Part shown: one piece after another, positions 9,165 through 16,014 of the stretch
How positions within the stretch are numbered: position 1 is the stretch's first letter
How the letters are laid out: each line of letters opens with the position of its first letter
NCBI RefSeq assembly: GCF_017592555.1
Contig: NZ_JAGFNS010000032.1
Location: 1-64,000 of the forward strand
Direction of reading: 5' to 3'
DNA: 64,000 bases
DNA from: Actinoplanes flavus
GTDB lineage: Bacteria > Actinomycetota > Actinomycetes > Mycobacteriales > Micromonosporaceae
Made by a program: the position numbers and the translations under genes
The notes under the pieces: generated by a model
What the model saw: only the letters and a program-made list of their open reading frames with translations
Databases searched by the model: none
What the model was told of the DNA's origin: nothing

Positions 9165-9278
9165 GCGGCTCAGCCGCGGCCGGGCGCGGGCTTCCGAGCC
9201 CCGCGGTTCAGCCGCGGCGGAGTGCGGCTTTCCGGTCCGCGCGGCTCAGCTGCGGCGGAACGCGTAGGAGCGCCCACC
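9165..9278. repeat. Three-copy 38-bp tandem repeat with palindromic cores
   Basis: Copies begin at 9165, 9203 and 9241, exactly 38 bases apart. Each starts with a 13-base near-palindrome of the form GCGGYTCAGCYGC and continues with a GCGGC-rich stretch; the third copy diverges in its second half. The third palindrome covers the stop codon of the small minus-strand gene that ends at 9246, so the array reaches into coding sequence. The period is not a multiple of three, so it is not a protein repeat. Confidence 0.7.
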
Positions 9279-9485
9279 CGCGGCCTGGCCCGCGCGGCCC
9301 GAGCGGGCCCGCCCGGAACGCTCCCGGGAGGCCTGACGGGAATCATGCGCCCCGTGATGCGCGGCGGCCAGATCGGACGGATGGTCGGCGGTCCCACCCG
9401 GCGAGACCGGGCGCAACGCCGCGGCGATGTCCCGCTCGGCGATCTCGTCGAGGTTGGGGTGAACGGAAAACGGTTCGGCAGGCAA
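9246..9485 (-). CDS. Small hypothetical protein with TTG start
   Basis: A 79-residue protein starting with TTG at 9485 and stopping with TGA at 9246-9248. The start is supported by a near-perfect Shine-Dalgarno AAGGAGGT five bases upstream and by actinobacterial codon use (mostly G or C in third position). The N-terminal half is acidic and probably helical (HPNLDEIAERDIAAALRP); the C-terminal half is Gly/Arg/Ser-rich and ends in SYAFRRS. There is no signal peptide or transmembrane segment. A short leader-like N-terminus with a flexible basic tail is compatible with a nucleic-acid-binding peptide or a precursor peptide, but no modification enzyme is nearby. Its family was not recognised. Confidence 0.6.
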   Translation of the reverse strand: MPAEPFSVHPNLDEIAERDIAAALRPVSPGGTADHPSDLAAAHHGAHDSRQASRERSGRARSGRAGQAAGGRSYAFRRS

Positions 9486-10011
9486 AACGACCTCCTTGCG
9501 GCTCCACTGGGGAGCGGACGGGCCACGCTCACCCCCACATCGGAGGGCATGACCGGAATGACTTCGGGTGCGGCGGCCTGAGCGGCGGCGAAGAGCCCGG
9601 CGGGCGCGAAGCCCCGACCGGACCTGCCGGAAACCCGGTGACCTGGTGGTCCCGCGAGGAATGCGCGACGCTCCCGTCCCCGGCCGTTTCCGGCGCACGG
9701 CGACAAACGCGGCCTGCACGCGCCACCGGCTCGGTGCGGCGGGCGCCAGGCGGCGGGTCGGGAAGGCATCACAGCATGTCGCTCACGCTAATCCGTCCCC
9801 ACCGCCTCCGCCACCCATTTACCGGTACGGACGACGCCGGCCGCTGGGCGCCTGCTCCCCGGTGGCCGACAGGTTCGCGACAGGCCGGGGCGGACGGCTC
9901 ATACTCGCCCGCCGGGAACCGATCCTTGCACGCGGAGAGTCCACCCATGATTGCGATGCGTGCCGGTCGGCACTGTCGGCAATGATCATTTTCGTACAGC
10001 AGGGGGCGTCA
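9486..10011. other. Divergent intergenic region before the chemoreceptor
   Basis: These 526 bases separate the small TTG-started gene from the chemoreceptor. No convincing gene is seen on either strand; frames here have poor codon use and no ribosome site, apart from an 11-codon frame after GGAGGG at about 9550. Near the receptor start are two small palindromes: GTGCCGGTCGGCAC at 9960-9973 and AATGATCATT at 9981-9990. They may be promoter or operator elements for the receptor gene. Confidence 0.5.
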
Positions 10012-11625
10012 GTGCCGCAGGGATACGCTACGCCGAGAGCCGGCCTGGGTCGCTGGGTGGACAACCGCCCGATGAAGATCAAGATCCTGTCGGTGATCGC
10101 GATCCTCGCCGCGACGGCGATGGTGCAGGGTGTAGTGGCGCTGGGTGGTATGAGGCTGATGAACAACGCCTCCACGTCGCTCTATCACATGAGCGTGATA
10201 CCCATGGAGCACGTCGAAGAGCTTGCGCTGATCATGCGGCAGACCCGTGTCGACACCCTCGACCACGCCCTGTCGACGACCGACGGGCGGATGACCGAGT
10301 TCGAGAAGGCGATCAAGGCCGACGATGACGCGTTCGCCCGCGCGGCCGCCCTCTACCGCAAGGAGTCGATCGCGCCGGAACTGGTCGACGACCTGACCGC
10401 GGAGTGGCGGAACTACCAGGACAACCGGGCCAAGATTCTGGCGGCGAGCCGCCGCAACGACTTCGCCGAGGTCGCACGAATCCGCGACGCCGAGGCCCGG
10501 CCGTTGTTCACCGAGGCGTCCGAGATCGTCGCGGAGCTGGTGGACCGGGAGCGGCAGGGCGCCCAACGGAGCGTGGACGACGCCTACATGACGTGGCAGA
10601 AGTCGCGCTGGACCACCATGACGCTGCTGTTCGGAGGCCTGGCGCTGGCCGTGGCGTTCGGGTTGTTCGTGTCCCGCCGGATCGTCGCCTCGCTGCGCCG
10701 GGTGTCGCACGTGGTCGACGGGCTGGCCGTCGGCGATCTGACCCGCACCGCCGCGGTGAGCAGTAGGGACGAACTCGGCACGATGGCGGCCGGGCTCGAC
10801 ACGGCGACGACCCGGCTGCGGGAGACCGTCGGGGTGCTCGGCGCGAACAGCGAGACTCTCGCCGAAGCGGCGCACCACCTGGCCGGGACCAGCACGCAGA
10901 TCGCCGGGTCCGCGGAAGAGACCAGCATCCGGTCCGACAGCGTCTCCACCAGCGCGGAGGAGGTCTCCCGCAACGTCGACACGGTGGCGGCCGCCGCCGA
11001 GCAGATGGGCGCCTCGATCCGGGAGATAGCGAGCAGCGCCGCCGACGCCGCCCAGGTGGCACGGGGCGCGGTGGAGATGGCCGGGCAGGCCAACCAGACC
11101 GTGTCCGATCTCGGCACGTCCAGCGCCGAGATCGGCGACGTCCTGCAGATGATCACGCAGATCGCGGAGCAGACGAACCTGCTGGCGCTCAACGCCACGA
11201 TCGAAGCCGCGCGGGCCGGCGAGGCGGGCAAGGGCTTCGCCGTCGTCGCCAGTGAGGTCAAGGACCTCTCGCAGGCCACGGCCGCCGCCACCGAGGACAT
11301 CGCCACCCGGGTCGCGGCCATCCAGGGCGCCAGCAGTGCCGCGGCGGAGGCGATCGGCCAGATCTCCGAGATCATCGAGAAGGTTCACGACTACTCGGCG
11401 ACCATCGCCTCGGCCGTCGAGGAACAGAGCGCCGTGACCAGCGAGATCAGCCGGAGTGTGGCAGAAGCCAGCTCGGGGGCGACCGACATCGCCCAGAACA
11501 TCACCGGCGTGGCGACCGCCGCTCAGACCACCGCCTCCAGAATCGCCGGAACCCAGGCCGCCGTCGCCGAACTCGGGCAGATGTCCACGACGATGCGGGG
11601 CATCGTGGCGACGTTCCGGGTTTGA
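10012..11625 (+). CDS. Methyl-accepting chemotaxis protein
   Basis: A 537-residue transmembrane chemoreceptor. Transmembrane helix 1 (about 20-42) and helix 2 (about 203-223) flank a four-helix-bundle-type sensor of about 160 residues. A HAMP domain follows (about 225-275), then a long coiled-coil signalling domain whose hairpin tip carries the family signature around TNLLALNATIEAARAGEAGK. It would relay a periplasmic-side signal to CheA/CheW, which are not in this window. GTG at 10012 is preferred because AGGGGG sits just upstream; ATG at 9982 or 10072 are alternatives. Its adaptation enzymes could be the CheR/CheB relatives at 36-40 kb, though those look specialised. Confidence 0.92.
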   Translation: MPQGYATPRAGLGRWVDNRPMKIKILSVIAILAATAMVQGVVALGGMRLMNNASTSLYHMSVIPMEHVEELALIMRQTRVDTLDHALSTTDGRMTEFEKAIKADDDAFARAAALYRKESIAPELVDDLTAEWRNYQDNRAKILAASRRNDFAEVARIRDAEARPLFTEASEIVAELVDRERQGAQRSVDDAYMTWQKSRWTTMTLLFGGLALAVAFGLFVSRRIVASLRRVSHVVDGLAVGDLTRTAAVSSRDELGTMAAGLDTATTRLRETVGVLGANSETLAEAAHHLAGTSTQIAGSAEETSIRSDSVSTSAEEVSRNVDTVAAAAEQMGASIREIASSAADAAQVARGAVEMAGQANQTVSDLGTSSAEIGDVLQMITQIAEQTNLLALNATIEAARAGEAGKGFAVVASEVKDLSQATAAATEDIATRVAAIQGASSAAAEAIGQISEIIEKVHDYSATIASAVEEQSAVTSEISRSVAEASSGATDIAQNITGVATAAQTTASRIAGTQAAVAELGQMSTTMRGIVATFRV

Positions 11626-11748
11626 TCGGGGCGGCCGGGAGGGTGAGTGGGCAGCTCCGCCCGGCGGTCGCGGCACGGGCGGGACCCGGCAGGCGCTCGC
11701 GTGGACCGGCGGTGGATGTGGTCTCCGGGGACGGCGACGTCCGTACCG

Positions 11749-12771
11749 TCAAAGGATCATCGCGGCGTCGAGCGTCGCGACGGCGGCCGGGAAGTCGATG
11801 AGCTGGTCGCGGATCAGGCGGAGGCCGGTGCGCAGCGCGACGGGCGGCACACCGCGGGCGGTGAGCACGCCGGTGGTCCACTCGGTGAAGTCGGTGAAGA
11901 TCTCCTGTTCGCCGACGTAGATCGCGGCCGCCAGGAAGTCGACGATGTGGCCCATGTCCTCGACGGTCGACTCGGTCTGGGCGGCGCTGTAGTCGTGGGC
12001 GGCCGGATAGGCGCCGATCAGGCGCCCCATCGCGGTGGCGATCAGCTCGGGGCGGCTACGGACGAGGAAGGTGTACTCCTCGTCGCCGAGGCGGGGAAGG
12101 TCGGTCACCGGACGCGATGGCCAGGCGGTGGCCAGACGGGCGACGGCCGTCTCGCCGGAATCGGCCCAGGCGTGCGCGCCCATCCGGGCGGCGTAGCGGC
12201 CGCCGGGACCGAAGCCGCGGCCGCCGGCGATCACCGGAACACCGGTGGCGCGGCAGGCGGTGATCGCGGCGTGGGCGCGCGGCAGCCGGGTGGGGATCGT
12301 GCAGCTGAGCGCGACCGCGTCCGGCCCGGTCTGGTGCAGGTGGGTGATCAGGTGCCGGCCGGGGACGCTGGCGCCCAGGAAGTCGACCCGCCAGCCGTCG
12401 AGCCGTAGCAGTTCGGCGAGCATCCGGGCGGGCAGCCCGTGCCATTCGCCGTCCACGCAGGCGAGGGTGATGCGGCCGCGCGACGCCCGCCCGGTGGGGT
12501 GGGCCGCGACCGCGGCGAGGGCGCGCTCGCTGACCGCGGTGGCGGCGTGCTCGCGGGCCACCGTCCACTCGTTGGCGGCCCACAGCTCGCCGATCCGGCG
12601 CTGGGTGGCGCCGATCAGGTCGACGATGATCCGCTCGGCCGGCACGCCCCGGTCGTGCAGTTCGCCGACCAGTTCGATGGCGCCGGCCTCGTCACTGTCC
12701 GACACCAGGGCCAGATAGCGCTCCGTGAGCCAGGAGTCGATGGGCGGGGCGGGCCGGGCGGGCGCGGTCAC
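11749..12771 (-). CDS. Cobalamin-binding-domain regulatory protein
   Basis: A 340-residue protein with an N-terminal helical cap (about 10-90) and a Rossmann-type B12-binding domain (about 95-220) containing DGEWHGLPARM, the counterpart of the DxHxxG loop whose His is the lower cobalt ligand; the final Gly is replaced by Pro. The C-terminal third is helical and unassigned. Such proteins act as B12-dependent sensors or light receptors rather than enzymes when no catalytic partner is fused. GTG at 12771 overlaps the TGA of the PP2C phosphatase gene (GTGA, 4 bp), so translation is coupled. The pairing suggests this protein senses and the phosphatase reports, or the reverse. Confidence 0.82.
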   Translation of the reverse strand: MTAPARPAPPIDSWLTERYLALVSDSDEAGAIELVGELHDRGVPAERIIVDLIGATQRRIGELWAANEWTVAREHAATAVSERALAAVAAHPTGRASRGRITLACVDGEWHGLPARMLAELLRLDGWRVDFLGASVPGRHLITHLHQTGPDAVALSCTIPTRLPRAHAAITACRATGVPVIAGGRGFGPGGRYAARMGAHAWADSGETAVARLATAWPSRPVTDLPRLGDEEYTFLVRSRPELIATAMGRLIGAYPAAHDYSAAQTESTVEDMGHIVDFLAAAIYVGEQEIFTDFTEWTTGVLTARGVPPVALRTGLRLIRDQLIDFPAAVATLDAAMIL

Positions 12772-14381
12772 GATCGGGCCCGGGACCGGCGGTCGCCGCG
12801 CCGGGCGGCGATCAGGAAGGGGGACTCCTCGGGGACGCCGCCGCCGCGCAGGCTGAGCGGGGTGCGCGCCGGGGCGCGGACGGCCAGCATGGCGATGTCG
12901 TCGGACTGCCCGCCGCGCAGCCAGTCGGAGGCGATCTGGCTGAGCCGCTCGACGACGGCGGCGGCGGGCATGCCCGCGCAGTCGGCGAGCGCCCGGTGCA
13001 GCCGGTCCTCGCCGAAGTGTTCGCGCCCGGCCGGACCGCCGCGGGCCTCGGTGAGGCCGTCGCTGTAGAGCAGGCACAGCTCGCCGGGGCCCAGCTCGAC
13101 GGTGGCCGGCTGGATGTCGGTCAGCGGCATCACCCCGATCAGGGTGCCCTTGGCCGCAACCTCCTCGACGGTGCCGTCGGCGCGCAGGACGAGCGGGCCG
13201 GGGTGGCCGCCGGTGGCCAGCTCGAGCCGGATCCGGCCGTGTTCCACCCGGCGGACCGCGCCGACCACCATGGTCACGAACCGGCTCCGCCGCCCGGATC
13301 CCAGCAGCACGTCGTTGAGAACCCGCAGCATGGCCGCCGGCTCGGCCCGCACCAGCCGCAGCACGCGCAGGGTCTGGCGCACCTGTCCGGTGAGGACGGC
13401 TGCCTCCGGGCCGGTGCCGCAGACGTCGCCGAGGGCGATCACCGTGTCGGTGTCGTCCCCGGCCGGCCCGAACACGTCGTAGAAGTCGCCGCCGATGTGC
13501 AGGTGGTGCGATCCGGCCAGCTCGACGCCGTCGATCACCGGAAGGTCCGGTGGGAGCAGGCCGGCCTTGAGGATGGCGGCCGTCTCGGACTGCTCGTGGT
13601 AGAGCGTGGCGGCCGCGATCGCCGCGCCCGCGCGGGCCGCGAAGACCCGGGCGAGCGCCTCGTCCTCCTCGCCGAACACGGCGGCCGCGCCGTGCCGGGC
13701 CAGGATCAGCGCCCCGGCCGGTTCGGCGTTGCCGGGCAGCGGGGTGACCAGCATCGCGCCGACCGGGCCCAGCTCGGCCGGAAGCAGCCAGCCGGGCGCC
13801 TGTGCCGGGTCCAGCCAGCGGCTGGGGATCGGCGGGAAGCCGTCGAGCGACTCGATCAGGCCGGGGACGTCGCCGAGCAGCCGCTCCGGCAGCGTGCCCT
13901 CCTCGACGGCGCGCCGGGGCAGCAGCCTGGTCCAGGTGCTGCGGCGCCGGTGCGGCGGCAGGACCACCATGGCGGTGTCGGCGAGGTGCTGGACCGCCAG
14001 CTCCACGACGGTACGCATGACCCGGCCCACATGCAGCGACGTGGACAGCCGCCACCCCACCTCGGCGAGGAACTCGCTGTGGGCGATCCGCCGCGCCTGC
14101 TCGGTCTCGTCCCGGATGAACCAGGCGTAGTGCGCGCCGTCGAGGTCACGCCGTGTCCCGGCGAGCGAGCGCCCCTCGAACTCGCACCGGAACGAGTCGG
14201 CGCCGGGGTCCGGGAACGGGCCGGTGACCGGGTGGCCGAGGCGGGCGCCGGGCACCAGGCGCCGGGCCTCCGCGTTCGCCAGCAGCACCGTGTGCCCGGC
14301 GGCGTCGCACAGCAGCATCCCCTCACCGGCGGCCTCGATGGCGGCCTGGAGCAGCGCCGATGCCGGTGCGACCAGGGTCAT
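12768..14381 (-). CDS. PP2C (SpoIIE-type) serine/threonine phosphatase with PAS and GAF-like sensor regions
   Basis: A 537-residue cytoplasmic protein. Residues about 8-100 read as a PAS fold, about 110-280 as a GAF-like domain, and about 300-510 as a PPM/SpoIIE phosphatase with the metal-binding residues in GGDFYDVF, GDVCGTGPEAA, YSDGLTEAR and QSDDIAML. This class removes phosphate from STAS-domain anti-anti-sigma factors. ATG at 14381 follows GGGGG and lies 9 bp after the exonuclease III stop. The 3' end overlaps the B12-binding gene by 4 bp. Possible targets are STAS proteins elsewhere; the STAS domains at 34-40 kb lack the usual Ser. Confidence 0.9.
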   Translation of the reverse strand: MTLVAPASALLQAAIEAAGEGMLLCDAAGHTVLLANAEARRLVPGARLGHPVTGPFPDPGADSFRCEFEGRSLAGTRRDLDGAHYAWFIRDETEQARRIAHSEFLAEVGWRLSTSLHVGRVMRTVVELAVQHLADTAMVVLPPHRRRSTWTRLLPRRAVEEGTLPERLLGDVPGLIESLDGFPPIPSRWLDPAQAPGWLLPAELGPVGAMLVTPLPGNAEPAGALILARHGAAAVFGEEDEALARVFAARAGAAIAAATLYHEQSETAAILKAGLLPPDLPVIDGVELAGSHHLHIGGDFYDVFGPAGDDTDTVIALGDVCGTGPEAAVLTGQVRQTLRVLRLVRAEPAAMLRVLNDVLLGSGRRSRFVTMVVGAVRRVEHGRIRLELATGGHPGPLVLRADGTVEEVAAKGTLIGVMPLTDIQPATVELGPGELCLLYSDGLTEARGGPAGREHFGEDRLHRALADCAGMPAAAVVERLSQIASDWLRGGQSDDIAMLAVRAPARTPLSLRGGGVPEESPFLIAARRGDRRSRARS

Positions 14382-14390
14382 GCCCCCAGC

Positions 14391-15176
14391 CTACGGGCTG
14401 GACGGAGCATCGTTCAGGTCGACCACGATCGGGGCGTGGTCGGACGGGCCCTTGCCCTTGCGGGCCTCCCGGTCGACGTACGCGTCGGTGACCCGGGCCG
14501 TCACGTCCGCGGTGGCGTAGACGAGGTCGATGCGCATGCCCTTGTTCTGGTGGAACATCCCGGCGCGATAGTCCCAGTACGTGAACGGGTGGTCGCCCTT
14601 GAGCGGCCGGGCCGGCACGTCGGTGAGGCCGAGGTCGCGCAGCGCCGCGAGGGCGGCCCGCTCGGGTGGCGTGACGTGGGTGGACGCGGCGAAGACGGCG
14701 ATGTCCCAGACGTCGGCGTCGGTGGGCGCCACGTTGTAGTCGCCGGCCACCACCACCGGGCCGGCGGCCAGGTCGGGCACGAGGGCGTCGCGCAGCGCGG
14801 CGAGCCACCGCAGCTTGTAGTCGTAGTGCGGATCCTCCGGGGTGCGCCCGTTCGGCACGTACACCGACATGAAGCGGATGCCGCCGCAGCGGGCGCTGAT
14901 CGCGCGGGCCTCCGGGCCGGGATAGCCGGGCTCGCCCTCGAAGCCGTGGCGTACGTCGTCGAGGCCGATCCGGGAGAGCAGGGCGACACCGTTCCAGCGG
15001 CCCTGGCCGTACGCGGCCACCTCGTACCCCAGTTTCTCGACCTCGGTGGGGAAACCGCCCTCGGCGACCTTGGTCTCCTGGAGGCAGACGACGTCCGGGG
15101 CGGTGTTCTCCAGCCAGTCGATCAGGCGGGGCAGCCGGGCCTTGACCGAGTTGACGTTCCAGGTGGCGAAGCGCAT
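14391..15176 (-). CDS. xthA: Exodeoxyribonuclease III
   Basis: A 261-residue AP endonuclease/3'-5' exonuclease of the EEP superfamily, used in base-excision repair. Visible motifs are TWNVNSVKAR, LQETK (metal-binding Glu), VYVPNGR, AGDYNVAPTDADVWD and the C-terminal SDHAPIVVD with the catalytic Asp-His. Length matches the family. It is the second gene of a minus-strand chain: a small membrane peptide ends 9 bp upstream and the PP2C phosphatase begins 9 bp downstream. The Shine-Dalgarno is weak (GAAAGCGGG), so coupling to the small upstream gene is plausible. Confidence 0.95.
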   Translation of the reverse strand: MRFATWNVNSVKARLPRLIDWLENTAPDVVCLQETKVAEGGFPTEVEKLGYEVAAYGQGRWNGVALLSRIGLDDVRHGFEGEPGYPGPEARAISARCGGIRFMSVYVPNGRTPEDPHYDYKLRWLAALRDALVPDLAAGPVVVAGDYNVAPTDADVWDIAVFAASTHVTPPERAALAALRDLGLTDVPARPLKGDHPFTYWDYRAGMFHQNKGMRIDLVYATADVTARVTDAYVDREARKGKGPSDHAPIVVDLNDAPSSP

Positions 15177-15185
15177 ACCCGCTTT

Positions 15186-15260
15186 CTACCTGGTCGCGGC
15201 CATCAGCGCGGCGGCGAGGCCGACGCTGAGGGAAACCAGCAGGACGGTCAGCCAGATCAT
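15186..15260 (-). CDS. 24-residue single-pass membrane peptide
   Basis: ATG at 15260 follows GGAGG with a four-base gap and opens a 24-codon frame ending in TAG at 15186. The product is almost entirely one hydrophobic helix (IWLTVLLVSLSVGLAAALM) followed by AATR, so a membrane peptide with a short basic end. It lies 9 bp upstream of xthA. No family was recognised. It could be a leader that couples xthA translation, or a functional small membrane protein. Support is the good ribosome site, clean TM pattern and tight spacing. Confidence 0.55.
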   Translation of the reverse strand: MIWLTVLLVSLSVGLAAALMAATR

Positions 15261-15376
15261 CGGACCTCCGATCAGCGGTGACATGGCTTACACCAGGAAT
15301 ACGCCAGCGAATAATGCCCGAGTTGGCCGCACGGCACCAGGGTCCCTGGAAGGTTTGACACCGAGAGGGGGCGACC

Positions 15377-16006
15377 ATGCGCGTGGAAGTGATGCCCGAG
15401 CTGCCGGCCGACATGCGGGACGAGGCTTGGGACTTCTATTCGAACTGTTTCAACGACCTGCGGATCCTCGCGGTCAACCGGCATCTCATGTACCGCCACG
15501 AGTTCGACGACGTGATGAGCGACAAGCGGATCGCCAAGCACGTGGCGCTGGACGACGAGGGCATCGCCGGGATGGGCACGATCACGAACGACCTGGAGGC
15601 GGTCCCGCTGATCTCGGCGGACTACTTCCAGTACCACTGGCCCGAGCTGTACGAGCAGCGCCGGCTCTTCTACTGCATCTTCGCCGGTTCCGCGCTGGGC
15701 CGGCGGGGCCGGGGCGTGTTCGTCTCCCTGCAACGGCAGATGTACGCGCCGATCGAGGAGGTGGACGGCAAGGTCTTCTTCGACATCTGCTCGTGGAACG
15801 AGGAACGCAACCAGCTGCCCCGGATGATCGCCCTGGTGCTGGGCCGGGCGGCCTCCTGCGGCCGGGCGCAGCCGACCCGGCTGGACGCGCAGTCGTTCTG
15901 GATGTTCGAGTTCCCGAAGGACGACATGCCGTTCCGGCGTGAGGAGCGGCGCGGTGTGCCGAACCGGCTGGACGGCCAGCAGGAGCGCCGGGCCGCCCGG
16001 ATCTGA
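15377..16006 (+). CDS. Conserved hypothetical protein, possibly GNAT-like
   Basis: A 209-residue soluble protein with GAGAGGGGG just upstream of ATG 15377. It shows alternating strands and helices (LRILAVNRHLMYRHEFDDVM, then GIAGMGTITNDLEAVPLIS, then SALGRRGRGVFVSLQRQM). These recall proteins of the acyl-CoA N-acyltransferase fold, with the Gly/Arg-rich turn at the place of the acetyl-CoA loop, but the match is weak and a substrate cannot be named. The C-terminus is strongly basic (RREERRG, QQERRAARI). It is transcribed divergently from the xthA chain and converges on the GGDEF-EAL gene, with an 8-bp gap. Confidence 0.7.
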   Translation: MRVEVMPELPADMRDEAWDFYSNCFNDLRILAVNRHLMYRHEFDDVMSDKRIAKHVALDDEGIAGMGTITNDLEAVPLISADYFQYHWPELYEQRRLFYCIFAGSALGRRGRGVFVSLQRQMYAPIEEVDGKVFFDICSWNEERNQLPRMIALVLGRAASCGRAQPTRLDAQSFWMFEFPKDDMPFRREERRGVPNRLDGQQERRAARI

Positions 16007-16014
16007 CGACGGGC

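Noticed and set aside
9550..9582. 11-codon frame MTGMTSGAAA after GGAGGG
   Set aside because: Too short to separate from chance; no downstream gene on that strand close enough for a leader role.
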